DNA from: CBDATB01 sp965199745
GTDB lineage: Bacteria > Bacteroidota > Bacteroidia > Cytophagales > Flammeovirgaceae
Assembly (NCBI GenBank): GCA_965199745.1
Contig: CBDATB010000013.1
Span: 372,001-436,000, forward strand
Reading direction: 5' to 3'
Length of the DNA: 64,000 bases
Below the pieces are notes generated by a model, which was not told the DNA's origin, made no database searches, and saw only the letters and a list, made by a program, of their open reading frames with translations. Position numbers and translations under genes: made by a program. Positions 16,529 to 25,688 of the stretch are shown here, one piece after another (the stretch's first letter is position 1; each line of letters begins with the position of its first letter).

Positions 16529-18202
16529 GTGGAATTAAACAAATACAGTAAAAGAATTACGCAGGATATAACGCAGCCCGCCTCTCAAGCAATGCTCTAT
16601 GCAGTCGGCCTGAGTGAGGAAGATATGAAAAAAGCTCAAGTGGGTATTGTTAGTACGGGTTATGAGGGTAATTGTTGTAATATGCACCTCAATGATTTAG
16701 CTAAAGATGTAAAGTTGAGCGTAGCAAGTAATGATTTAGTAGGTCTGATATTTCACACTATCGGGGTGAGTGATGGTATTGCTAATGGCACTGAAGGGAT
16801 GAAATATTCACTCGTATCTAGAGATATCATTGCCGATTCTATACAAACCGTTGTCAATGCCCAATGGTATGATGCTGTGATCGCTGTTGTGGGGTGCGAT
16901 AAAAATATGCCCGGTTCGATCATGGCTATCGGCAGGCTCAACCGCCCTGCTATATTGGTGTATGGTGGTACGATTGCCTCTGGTTACTATAAAGGTAGGC
17001 AGCTAAATATTGTATCTGCCTTCGAGGCTTTAGGTGAAAAATTTGCCGGCAGCATCAGCGCGGAAGATTACAAAGGTGTGATTAAAAATGCTTGCCCAGG
17101 CGCCGGTGCTTGCGGTGGGATGTACACGGCAAATACGATGGCTTCGGCAATAGAGGCTCTGGGAATGAGTCTGCCCTATAGCTCGTCAAATCCTGCTGAA
17201 AGTAGAGAAAAGCTAGCTGAATGCAAACAGACTGGAGAGGCTATTAAAAATTTACTGGTAAAGGATATTAAACCTAAAGATATTATGACACGCAAGGCTT
17301 TTGAAAATGCTTTGCGACTCGTTACCATACTCGGAGGTTCTACTAATGCAGTAATACATCTGATTGCAATGGCGCAGTCGGTAGATATTGATTTGCATAT
17401 TGATGATTTTCAAAAAATAAGTGATAGCACACCACTATTAGCTGATTTAAAACCTAGTGGTAAATATCTGATGGAAGATTTGCACCGTGTAGGGGGTACA
17501 CCTGCGCTAATGAAGATGATGTTGCAAGCCGGTTGTTTGCATGGCGATTGCCTAACGGTGACAGGTAGAACTCTTGCTGAAAATTTAGACAATTTACCTG
17601 CACTCGAAGCTGACCAAGATATAATAGCCCCTTTTGATACACCTATCAAAGCTACCGGGCACATCCAAATATTGTATGGCAACCTCGCTGAAGGGGGTGC
17701 TGTGGCAAAAATTACAGGAAAAGAAGGGGAACGCTTTCAGGGTACTGCAAAAGTTTTTGATAACGAATTTTCGGCTATTGAAGGTATTAGAGGCGGGCAG
17801 GTGAGCAAAGGAGAGGTCGTAGTGATTCGCTATGAAGGACCGAAAGGAGCCCCCGGTATGCCAGAGATGTTAAAACCAACCAGCGCAATTATTGGGTCGG
17901 GCTTGGGAAAAGATGTAGCGATGATTACCGATGGACGTTTTTCTGGTGGAACCCATGGTTTTGTAGTAGGTCATGTAACTCCCGAAGCACATGAAGGTGG
18001 TTTGATTGCTTTGTTAGAAGATGGTGATAAAATTACGATAGATGCGGTCAATAATGTCATTACGGCTCATTTAGACGAAAAAGAAATCGCTGAGCGTAGG
18101 GTAAGATGGATACCGCGGCCAATACCATACCAAAAAGGTGTTTTATACAAATATGCAAGGTGTGTAGCATCTGCCTCACAGGGGTGTGTTACTGATAATT
18201 AA
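16529..18202 (+). CDS. ilvD: Dihydroxy-acid dehydratase
   Basis: 557 residues, full length. Dehydrates 2,3-dihydroxy-isovalerate and 2,3-dihydroxy-3-methylvalerate to the oxoacid precursors of valine and isoleucine. The three cysteines expected to hold the Fe-S cluster are present: C50 in 'GNCCNMHL', C123 in 'GCDKNMPG' and C195 in 'GAGACGGMYTANTMA', the arrangement of the [2Fe-2S] type. The GTG start is chosen because 'ELNKYSKRITQD' is the usual family N-terminus and no ATG lies nearer than codon 21. First gene of ilvD-ilvB-ilvN; the gap to ilvB is 21 bases. Confidence 0.97.
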   Translation: MELNKYSKRITQDITQPASQAMLYAVGLSEEDMKKAQVGIVSTGYEGNCCNMHLNDLAKDVKLSVASNDLVGLIFHTIGVSDGIANGTEGMKYSLVSRDIIADSIQTVVNAQWYDAVIAVVGCDKNMPGSIMAIGRLNRPAILVYGGTIASGYYKGRQLNIVSAFEALGEKFAGSISAEDYKGVIKNACPGAGACGGMYTANTMASAIEALGMSLPYSSSNPAESREKLAECKQTGEAIKNLLVKDIKPKDIMTRKAFENALRLVTILGGSTNAVIHLIAMAQSVDIDLHIDDFQKISDSTPLLADLKPSGKYLMEDLHRVGGTPALMKMMLQAGCLHGDCLTVTGRTLAENLDNLPALEADQDIIAPFDTPIKATGHIQILYGNLAEGGAVAKITGKEGERFQGTAKVFDNEFSAIEGIRGGQVSKGEVVVIRYEGPKGAPGMPEMLKPTSAIIGSGLGKDVAMITDGRFSGGTHGFVVGHVTPEAHEGGLIALLEDGDKITIDAVNNVITAHLDEKEIAERRVRWIPRPIPYQKGVLYKYARCVASASQGCVTDN

Positions 18203-18223
18203 CGATTAACTATTAGGAAGATT

Positions 18224-19975
18224 ATGATAACAACGCCGGATACCTCTGGGAAGACAAAAGTGTTGTTGAGTTCGAGTACTCAACCTGCTAAAACAATCAT
18301 TGGTGCCGAAGCCGTAATACTCAGTTTATTGGAAGAGGGGATAGATACCATATTCGGTTATCCTGGAGGTGCCATCATGCCCATTTATGATGAACTTTAC
18401 AAATATCGAAAGCAGCTACAGCATATTTTAGTTAGGCACGAGCAAGGGGCTGCACATGCTGCACAGGGTTATGCTAGAGTATCTCGAAAGGCAGGAGTAT
18501 GCTTTGCTACTTCGGGTCCGGGAGCAACAAATCTTATTACAGGTATTGCCGATGCCCTTATAGATTCTACGCCGATGGTCTGTATTACCGGTCAAGTAAC
18601 CAGCGTACTACTGGGTACAGATGCTTTTCAGGAAACCGATGTGCTAGGTATTTCTATGCCCGTAACTAAGTGGAACTTTCAGGTAACCCATGCTGAAGAA
18701 ATTCCTGAGGCTATTGCCAAGGCTTTTTATATTGCCAACAGTGGAAGACCAGGCCCTGTGTTAATAGACATTACAAAAAATGCGCAGTTTGAAGAAGTAG
18801 ATTTTAGCTACCAAAAGTGTAGTTATATCAGGAGCTACCAGCCTACCAAAAAATTACTTGAAGAAAACCTCGAGGCAGCAGCAGCATTAATTAACCAAGC
18901 AAAAAAACCTTACTTATTAACGGGACATGGCGTACTTATCAGTAAAGCACAGGACGAGTTAAAAACTTTTGTAGAAAAAACCGGCATTCCTGTTGCTAGT
19001 ACCTTACTAGGTTTGTCGGGTTTTCCCAACGAACACCCGCAGTATGTGGGGTATTTGGGCATGCATGGTAATTACGGGCCGAATATCAAAACTAATGCGT
19101 GCGATTTGCTCATTGCAGTGGGTATGCGTTTTGACGATCGAGTAACTGGAGATTTGAGTAGGTATGCTAAGCAGGCAAAGGTTATTCATATAGAGATAGA
19201 CCCTTCGGAAATAAATAAAAATGTAATAGCCGATGTAGCACTTATTGCTGATGCTAAACTGGCACTTCAGATGCTTTTACCCAAAGTGGCGGCAAGGAAG
19301 CATACCCAATGGATTGCCGAGTTTCATGAGTGCGATGAAATAGAAAACCAAAAAGTGAAAGCCAAAGATATGGCACCTTCTACGCCAAAAATCAAAATGG
19401 CTGAGGTCGTTGCCAAACTTTCTGAAATAACCGAAGGAAAAGCTACCATTGTGAGTGATGTAGGTCAGCACCAGATGGCTACTTCACGCTATTATAATTT
19501 TGCCGCAGAAGATAGCAATATCACCTCTGGCGGGCTGGGTACTATGGGTTTTGCACTACCGGCTGCTATGGGTGCTAAGCTGGCTAAACCCGAAAGAGAG
19601 GTTATTGCAATTATCGGCGATGGTGGCTTTCAAATGACCTTACAGGAATTAGGAACAATTGCACAATATAATATAGGTGTAAAAATAGTTATCCTGAACA
19701 ATAGTTTTCTCGGTATGGTCAGGCAGTGGCAGCAGCTATTTTTTGAGAAAAGATACTCTTTTACCGAAATGCACAACCCTGATTTTGTTGCTCTGACAAA
19801 AGCCTTTGGAATACCATCGGAAAAAGTTGATAGAAGAGAGGAACTGAAAAAATCTGTGGAGAAAATGCGTATAAACCAAGGTCCTTACTTATTGGAGGTG
19901 GTTGTAGAAAAAGAAGATAATATATTTCCGATGGTACCCAGTGGTGCCTCCGTTACCGATATCAGATTAGAATAG
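18224..19975 (+). CDS. ilvB: Acetolactate synthase large (catalytic) subunit
   Basis: 583 residues. Condenses two pyruvates, or pyruvate with 2-oxobutanoate, using thiamine diphosphate. The catalytic glutamate is E73 in 'VRHEQGAAHAAQGYAR'. The ThDP/Mg motif runs from 'GDGGFQMTLQELG' at about 465 to 'VILNN'. 'FGYPGGAIMPIYDEL' and 'TSGPGATNLITGIADA' are further family signatures. A short leader of about 20 residues precedes the conserved part. It lies between ilvD and the regulatory subunit gene, with 38 bases to ilvN. Confidence 0.97.
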   Translation: MITTPDTSGKTKVLLSSSTQPAKTIIGAEAVILSLLEEGIDTIFGYPGGAIMPIYDELYKYRKQLQHILVRHEQGAAHAAQGYARVSRKAGVCFATSGPGATNLITGIADALIDSTPMVCITGQVTSVLLGTDAFQETDVLGISMPVTKWNFQVTHAEEIPEAIAKAFYIANSGRPGPVLIDITKNAQFEEVDFSYQKCSYIRSYQPTKKLLEENLEAAAALINQAKKPYLLTGHGVLISKAQDELKTFVEKTGIPVASTLLGLSGFPNEHPQYVGYLGMHGNYGPNIKTNACDLLIAVGMRFDDRVTGDLSRYAKQAKVIHIEIDPSEINKNVIADVALIADAKLALQMLLPKVAARKHTQWIAEFHECDEIENQKVKAKDMAPSTPKIKMAEVVAKLSEITEGKATIVSDVGQHQMATSRYYNFAAEDSNITSGGLGTMGFALPAAMGAKLAKPEREVIAIIGDGGFQMTLQELGTIAQYNIGVKIVILNNSFLGMVRQWQQLFFEKRYSFTEMHNPDFVALTKAFGIPSEKVDRREELKKSVEKMRINQGPYLLEVVVEKEDNIFPMVPSGASVTDIRLE

Positions 19976-20013
19976 CCTCGGCGAAAAAGATTTTATTTGG
20001 TACTAAAACTACT

Positions 20014-20538
20014 ATGCAAGAATTTACCATTACGATTTATACAGAAAATAAGACTGGTCTACTCAATCGGATTACGATTATTTTTACTAGAAGAAACTTG
20101 AATATAGAAAGTGTAACAATTTCCGAGTCAGAAGTTAAAGGTGTTTCTAAATTTACACTCGTGGTCAATACCGATGAAAGTATGATAGAGAAGGTGACCA
20201 AGCAAATCGAAAAGCAAGTTGAAGTGGTAAAAGCGTATTACCATGAGTCTGCTGATACAATTTATCAGGAAGTAGCACTGTATAAGTTACCGACCAAAGC
20301 CCTTGCCGACGGGCATCGGGTAGAACAGATTGTACGGGATAACAACGCCAGAATATTAACGGTAGAACCCGAGTATATCATCATTGAAAAAACAGGACAC
20401 GAAGAAGAAACACAAGCCTTGTTTAGGCAATTAGAATCTTACGGTATTTTAGGTTTTTCGCGTTCGGGAAGAGTGGCCATTGCCAAACCCATGATCTATA
20501 TGCACGATTATCTGAAAAGCTTGGAAAATATTAATTAG
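20014..20538 (+). CDS. ilvN: Acetolactate synthase small (regulatory) subunit
   Basis: 174 residues. An N-terminal ACT domain begins 'EFTITIYTENKTGLLNRIT' with the effector-binding loop, and a C-terminal ALS_ss_C domain contains 'EVALYKLP' and ends 'GILGFSRSGRVAIAKP'. It binds the catalytic subunit and mediates feedback inhibition by branched-chain amino acids in the family. Last gene of the ilvDBN unit; the next gene is convergent. Confidence 0.95.
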   Translation: MQEFTITIYTENKTGLLNRITIIFTRRNLNIESVTISESEVKGVSKFTLVVNTDESMIEKVTKQIEKQVEVVKAYYHESADTIYQEVALYKLPTKALADGHRVEQIVRDNNARILTVEPEYIIIEKTGHEEETQALFRQLESYGILGFSRSGRVAIAKPMIYMHDYLKSLENIN

Positions 20539-20601
20539 GCTTGTAAAACAACTGACTTAAAATATGTTGTAGATAAGAATTTCTATTCAGTATTTGTAAT
20601 A

Positions 20602-22125
20602 CTACCAAAATGTAATACCTTGAGCAAGTGGTAGTTCATCTGAATAGTTGATAGTAACTGTTTGCCTTCTCATATAGCTTTTCCAAGCATCACTACCACT
20701 TTCTCTTCCGCCTCCGGTCTCTTTTTCACCTCCAAAAGCACCTCCTATTTCTGCTCCAGAAGTACCTATATTTACATTAGCTATTCCACAATCACTACCT
20801 CTTGCGGACAAAAAAATCTCGGCTTCCTTTATATTTTCTGTGATGATACTAGAAGACAAGCCCTGTGGGACATCGTTTTGAATAGCGATGGCCTGATCTA
20901 GGCTATCGTAAGGCATGATGTAAAGTATAGGTGCAAAAATCTCAGTCTGTAGTATCTCAAAGTCAGGTTTTACTTCGGCTATACAAGGCTGTACATAACT
21001 ACCACCCTCGTAACCATTCACCGTTATCAGGCCGCCTTCTACAGCGAAATGACCCCCCTGCACTTTGCATGTAGTTATAGCTTTGAGATAGGCATCTACA
21101 GCTAAGGTGTCTATTAGAGGTCCTACGTGGTTGGTCTCGTCCAGAGGGTTTCCTATATTGAGTTGTTGGTATGCCTCTACGAGTTTTTCTTTTACAGTAT
21201 TGTAAATACTGCGGTGTATAATCACCCTTCTAGTCGTTGTACAGCGTTGTCCTGCCGTACCTATTGCACCAAAGACGACAGCTGGGACTGCTATTTTTAA
21301 GTTGGCATGAGCAGTGATTATCACTGCATTGTTGCCACCCAGCTCTAGTAAAGACTTACCAAAACGCTGAGACACTATATTTCCCACGTTTTGTCCCATC
21401 CTGGACGACCCAGTGGCAGATAGCAAGGCCACTTTTTTGTCTTGACTCAACCACTCGCCTTGTTTTTTAGAGCCGTTGATAAGCGTACTGACTGCAGCAG
21501 GCATATTGTTTTGTATGAGTACATCGCCGATGATACGCTGACATGCCAATGCGGTAAGTGGCGTTTTTTCTGATGGTTTCCAAACACATACATTGCCACA
21601 GACCCAAGCAATCGCTGTGTTCCAACTCCAGACAGCTACTGGAAAATTGAAAGCAGAAATAATGCCTACCACTCCCAGTGGGTGCCATTGTTCGTACATT
21701 CTGTGAGAAGGGCGTTCGCTATGCATGGTTTGTCCACACAACTGGCGAGAGAGACCTACGGCAAAGTCACAAATATCTATCATTTCCTGTACTTCACCCA
21801 TACCCTCTTGCAGGCTCTTGCCCATTTCATATGATACTAATTGACCGAGATCGTTTTTATGTTGCCTGAGACTTTTTCCCAGTTGTCGCACTATTTCGCC
21901 CCTATGTGGTGATGGGATGCCACGCCATATTTTGAAAGCTTCCTCAGCAGAGGTTATCACTCGCTCATATCCCTCTCTGTCTGTAGCTTCTACTTTTGCT
22001 ATGCCCTTACCGTCTACTGGTGAGTACACCTGTATGGGCTGAGCTTTGGAGACTAAACCCTGTGTACCTATCCATGTACCTCTATTGTAGTCTTGTATAC
22101 CAAGATGGTGTAATAGTTTTTTCAT
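20602..22125 (-). CDS. ALDH7-type aldehyde dehydrogenase (probable aminoadipate-semialdehyde dehydrogenase)
   Basis: 507 residues. Catalytic cysteine C295 lies in 'GTAGQRCTTTRR', which is the ALDH7/antiquitin form of the active-site motif; the general base is E261 in 'LLELGGNNAVII', and the substrate-loop motif 'SAFNFPVAVWSWNTA' is typical. The family oxidises 2-aminoadipate 6-semialdehyde to 2-aminoadipate with NAD. Last gene of a three-gene minus-strand run, 28 bases after the DUF1338 gene, whose predicted chemistry follows two steps later in the same pathway. Specificity is inferred from family and context. Confidence 0.9.
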   Translation of the reverse strand: MKKLLHHLGIQDYNRGTWIGTQGLVSKAQPIQVYSPVDGKGIAKVEATDREGYERVITSAEEAFKIWRGIPSPHRGEIVRQLGKSLRQHKNDLGQLVSYEMGKSLQEGMGEVQEMIDICDFAVGLSRQLCGQTMHSERPSHRMYEQWHPLGVVGIISAFNFPVAVWSWNTAIAWVCGNVCVWKPSEKTPLTALACQRIIGDVLIQNNMPAAVSTLINGSKKQGEWLSQDKKVALLSATGSSRMGQNVGNIVSQRFGKSLLELGGNNAVIITAHANLKIAVPAVVFGAIGTAGQRCTTTRRVIIHRSIYNTVKEKLVEAYQQLNIGNPLDETNHVGPLIDTLAVDAYLKAITTCKVQGGHFAVEGGLITVNGYEGGSYVQPCIAEVKPDFEILQTEIFAPILYIMPYDSLDQAIAIQNDVPQGLSSSIITENIKEAEIFLSARGSDCGIANVNIGTSGAEIGGAFGGEKETGGGRESGSDAWKSYMRRQTVTINYSDELPLAQGITFW

Positions 22126-22153
22126 AGAAAATAAATACTATAATTTAAAAGAA

Positions 22154-23047
22154 CTATTTATTAGTTTGGCTCGTAAAGGTACTCTCAAAAATTTTGTCTG
22201 CATTGGCTGTTTCAAAACCATCTCTGCGATGATGACGTTTTATTGCTGAGGTAGACAGATGTCGGTACTGGGGTAACACGAGCCTTTCGGCAAACTCTAC
22301 ATAACTACCAGATATTTTTTGGACACCGCCACAGGCAAAGGTAGCCTCGCAAATCTGTGAGACGGTAGCACTTTGCAGTAGCAGCCCATCACGACTGACT
22401 TTGATGTGGCCTCCGGCATCACTGAGTTTCACGCCTATATCAAGCAAAAACTGATTAAATGCTTTGAGTGTATTGTAGCCATCGGGTAGGTTGTGTACGC
22501 CTATCGTATAATGGTTTAGATAGTATCGATTGTGAATCACCCATGCGGCATATTCACTTACGTCAAGAAGCTTATTATAGTCTTCTAATGTAGGCGTATT
22601 CCAGAGTGGTGCGTGCAAGAAAGTATCTATCTGCTGTGCATCATCGAGGTTGAGTGCATCCACTGGGTCGGAGTTAAGTGAGGATGTATATTTGCAAATA
22701 ACCTTTTGGATATTCTCTGGCAAATCTTCTAGGATTAATTCACTTACAAATATACGTGGGAGATGATTATGAGGTGGTGCAAACCATCTCGCCTTGAGTT
22801 TTTTATGTTTAAAATAATAATCATCTCGCGATGTATAGCCTAGGTGTAAAAATATTTTCTCAAAAGAGGCAATACCTAAATATTTGACCCCCATTGTTCT
22901 AAAGGCGATATGATCGTTTTCTATATCTTTCTGCCCACTGATAACCTTTCTGTCGGTAAGGGCTTGAGTGATCTTCTTCACATCTGGCACAAGATTTTCA
23001 TATCGAGACATAAGCCCATCCAATACCTGTTCTAATGTAGTGTTCAT
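22154..23047 (-). CDS. DUF1338/HglS-family protein, probable 2-oxoadipate dioxygenase/decarboxylase
   Basis: 297 residues. The family (vicinal oxygen chelate fold) includes Pseudomonas HglS, which turns 2-oxoadipate into D-2-hydroxyglutarate with Fe(II) and oxygen. Candidate metal ligands are in the expected places: H46 in 'DHIAFRT', H179 in 'YYLNHYTIG' and E251 in 'GSYVEFAERLVLP'. It sits between the saccharopine dehydrogenase-family and ALDH7-type genes with gaps of 34 and 28 bases, which supports a role in lysine breakdown. It is shorter than the Pseudomonas enzyme, so substrate range could differ. Confidence 0.85.
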   Translation of the reverse strand: MNTTLEQVLDGLMSRYENLVPDVKKITQALTDRKVISGQKDIENDHIAFRTMGVKYLGIASFEKIFLHLGYTSRDDYYFKHKKLKARWFAPPHNHLPRIFVSELILEDLPENIQKVICKYTSSLNSDPVDALNLDDAQQIDTFLHAPLWNTPTLEDYNKLLDVSEYAAWVIHNRYYLNHYTIGVHNLPDGYNTLKAFNQFLLDIGVKLSDAGGHIKVSRDGLLLQSATVSQICEATFACGGVQKISGSYVEFAERLVLPQYRHLSTSAIKRHHRRDGFETANADKIFESTFTSQTNK

Positions 23048-23081
23048 AAGTGAGTAGTTTAAATCAAAAGCATCAAAAAAA

Positions 23082-24158
23082 TCATATTTTTTTCATTTGT
23101 TTTACATAAAACTGGCCATAAGACGTGCTTAAGAAAGCCTGTAGTGGTATAGCTTCTTGTTTGATAAAACCACTAGACGGCAAGCGTTCTTTGTCTACCA
23201 TTTCTACCACAGCACATACGCTTGCGGCAGTAGTCCAGGATATTGCTCTGTATTCTTTACCTTCTATTGTCTGAGGTAGATAGGTGGCAAAAAACTCTTC
23301 TCGAGCGAGTTTGCCTTTCTGCCAGCCTTCCACAGCTGCAAATACGTGGACTAGATCTTCCTTTACGGTAGGTTTAGCGTCCAGCAGAATCTCCTCAATT
23401 AGTGTACGCTTGTCTTTTAGAAGGAGTTCGAAGAGAAGAAATCGCATTAACTTACAATGACCAGGATAGCGAATAGTCTTATAGTTAAGAGTATCTACCT
23501 TATTTTCCAGCGTTTCACACAATGTACCTAAGCCTCCACTGGTGGTAAAAGCCTCATAGGTTTGCCCCTCTATATTAATTGTTTCTACTCCTGTGAGAGA
23601 AGGTATATACTTACGTTTGCCTTTATCTATCACCTCAGCATCGTTGATATACTCATTGATAAGGCCAGCTGGAGACCAATTGAGAGAATAGCCTAATAAG
23701 CCGTTCGGGTAACGAGGTAAAGCACCTACACGCAGCTCGACATCTCGTAGTTTATCAAACCTACCTATTAAATCCGCGCCTACAATACTTATAAAGCCTG
23801 GTGCTAAGCCACACTGGGGTGCCATCACTCCCTCAGAAGTAGCAGACATCTTTATAATCTCTTGGGTAGAATGTACATCTTCGCAAAGATCGAAGTAGTG
23901 TAATCCTAAACGATGAGCTACCTGAGCTACGGTTAAGTTAAATTTAAAGGGCAAACAAGCCACTACCGCATCGAAAACTTCTAAGGCTTTAATTATACTT
24001 TTTTTATCAGATACGTCCAGAGTCTGAGTCTTATAGCTTACAGGCGATCCATCATTATTTATCAGAATATCAAAACCTGTCACCTCGTATTTTCTGCCTA
24101 ATAGAGTAGCTACCAAAACTCCCACCTTACCTAAACCTATGACTGCTATTCGTTTCAT
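23082..24158 (-). CDS. Saccharopine dehydrogenase-family oxidoreductase (Lys9-like)
   Basis: 358 residues. An N-terminal Rossmann fold opens with 'IAVIGLGKVG' (4-13). The middle has the family pattern 'GVMAPQCGLAPGFISIVGADLI' (quoted in part: 'CGLAPGFISIVGADL') and 'LGYSLNWSPAGLINEY'. Enzymes of this branch cleave saccharopine to glutamate and aminoadipate semialdehyde with NAD(P). First gene of the minus-strand trio with the DUF1338 and ALDH7-type genes. The saccharopine-forming lysine-ketoglutarate reductase and an aminoadipate transaminase are not in the window. Confidence 0.88.
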   Translation of the reverse strand: MKRIAVIGLGKVGVLVATLLGRKYEVTGFDILINNDGSPVSYKTQTLDVSDKKSIIKALEVFDAVVACLPFKFNLTVAQVAHRLGLHYFDLCEDVHSTQEIIKMSATSEGVMAPQCGLAPGFISIVGADLIGRFDKLRDVELRVGALPRYPNGLLGYSLNWSPAGLINEYINDAEVIDKGKRKYIPSLTGVETINIEGQTYEAFTTSGGLGTLCETLENKVDTLNYKTIRYPGHCKLMRFLLFELLLKDKRTLIEEILLDAKPTVKEDLVHVFAAVEGWQKGKLAREEFFATYLPQTIEGKEYRAISWTTAASVCAVVEMVDKERLPSSGFIKQEAIPLQAFLSTSYGQFYVKQMKKI

Positions 24159-24574
24159 AATTTAAATATATTTAATGGAAATACTCAAGTTGATTAGATA
24201 GTAATTTTTACGATGTTTTTAATTGATATAATTTAAGATAGATACAGCACAAATAACAGTAACACGCGCTGACTATCCAAGCGATTTAACATAATAATCG
24301 GTGGGAAGAACTAAAAAACTATCTTGCTCAAGCAAAAAATACAACTAAAAAAAGTGATCACCTCAGTGAAAACAAGTTGTCAGTGAAGCCTACTGCATGT
24401 GATTGGATTCCCAATGCCAGAAGGTGAAATAAAGATTATTAAGTGAGACAGGAAGAATACATAAGGCATGGTATATTTAGCTGTGTTATCTATGGTGTTA
24501 AATTAGCATTCAAAAATTTTTGTTAAGTTTGCGAACCTAATCACTCAATTGATCATTAAATAATTTAAACTAAG
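24159..24574. other. 416-bp divergent intergenic region (Lys9-like gene / ilvC)
   Basis: Holds promoters for both directions. A 43-codon plus-strand stretch at 24299-24427 reads without stop ('RWEELKNYLAQAKNTTKK...') but lacks a start codon, so I do not call it a gene. No tRNA or clear riboswitch fold was seen. Confidence 0.5.
24524..24531 (+). promoter_or_regulatory. Bacteroidota-type -7 element for ilvC
   Basis: TAAGTTTG matches TAnnTTTG and lies 43 bases before the ilvC ATG. No good TTTG box is seen at the standard spacing. Confidence 0.45.
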
Positions 24575-25621
24575 ATGGCAAAAATTAACTTTGGAGGTGT
24601 AGATGAAGAGGTGGTAACGCGTGAAGAATTTCCCCTAGAAAAAGCTCGTGAAGTATTGGATAATGAAACCATTGCAGTGATCGGCTATGGTGTACAAGGT
24701 CCCGGTCAGGCAATGAACATGAGGGATAATGGCTTCAATGTAATTGTGGGGCAACGCAAACCTTCCAAATCTTATGAAAAAGCCCTAGCGGATGGGTGGG
24801 TACTAGGGAAAACACTTTTCTCTATTGAGGAAGCCCTCGAAAAAGGAACCGTTATTATGTACTTGCTTTCCGATGCTGCCCAAATCCATCTTTGGCCAAC
24901 TGTAGAAAAGTATTTGACCGCCGGTAAAACCCTTTATTTTTCGCATGGCTTCGGTATTACTTATAATCACCAAACAGGTATTGTGCCGCCCAAAGCGGTG
25001 GATGTGGTATTGGCAGCACCTAAGGGTTCGGGTACTAGCCTCAGAAGGTTGTTTGTAGCAGGTAAGGGCTTGAACTCAAGCTTTGCTATTTACCAAAATG
25101 CCAGCGGAAAGGCAAGAGAAAAAGCCATCGCTATTGGTATCGGTATCGGTTCAGGATATTTATTTGAAACAACTTTCAAAAAAGAAGTATATTCAGATCT
25201 GACCGGAGAAAGAGGAATACTCATGGGAGCATTAGCCGGCGTGATGGAAGCACAATATAACTTGCTTCGCAGCAAAGGACATACACCTTCAGAATCCTTC
25301 AACGAAACAGTAGAAGAACTTACCGAAAGTTTGATCAAACTGGTTTCTGAAAATGGTATGGACTGGATGTATGCCAATTGCTCTACTACTGCACAGCGGG
25401 GAGCACTCGACTGGAAAGGTAAATTTAGAGATGCTGTAGCACCCGTATTTGACCAATTATATGAATCGGTGGCAATAGGCAAAGAGTCGCAGCGATCTAT
25501 TGATGCTAACAGTCAGGAAGATTACCGCGAAAAACTTCAAGAAGAACTCGCTGCCATCAGTAATTCAGAAATGTGGCAAGCAGGCAAGCAGGTAAGAAAA
25601 TTGCGACCAAACAATAGTTGA
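24575..25621 (+). CDS. ilvC: Ketol-acid reductoisomerase (class I)
   Basis: 348 residues, class I (short) length. Isomerises and reduces acetolactate or acetohydroxybutyrate. The nucleotide-binding loop is 'IGYGVQGPGQAMNMRDNG' (36-53). The knotted C-terminal domain carries 'EVYSDLTGERGILMG' and 'VEELTES', with the acidic metal ligands, and 'YANCSTTAQRGALDW'. The second step of the branched-chain pathway, placed apart from ilvDBN by the lysine-type trio and followed 67 bases later by ilvA. Confidence 0.97.
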   Translation: MAKINFGGVDEEVVTREEFPLEKAREVLDNETIAVIGYGVQGPGQAMNMRDNGFNVIVGQRKPSKSYEKALADGWVLGKTLFSIEEALEKGTVIMYLLSDAAQIHLWPTVEKYLTAGKTLYFSHGFGITYNHQTGIVPPKAVDVVLAAPKGSGTSLRRLFVAGKGLNSSFAIYQNASGKAREKAIAIGIGIGSGYLFETTFKKEVYSDLTGERGILMGALAGVMEAQYNLLRSKGHTPSESFNETVEELTESLIKLVSENGMDWMYANCSTTAQRGALDWKGKFRDAVAPVFDQLYESVAIGKESQRSIDANSQEDYREKLQEELAAISNSEMWQAGKQVRKLRPNNS

Positions 25622-25688
25622 CAGTGAAGAATTGTGCTGAAATAAACATAATTCTTTATTTTTCATTGCTCACAATAGGGCAACTGAC

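Noticed and set aside
24299..24427. 43-codon open stretch upstream of ilvC that reads like protein
   Set aside because: No start codon, no recognisable motif and a stop directly upstream; too short to support as a gene.
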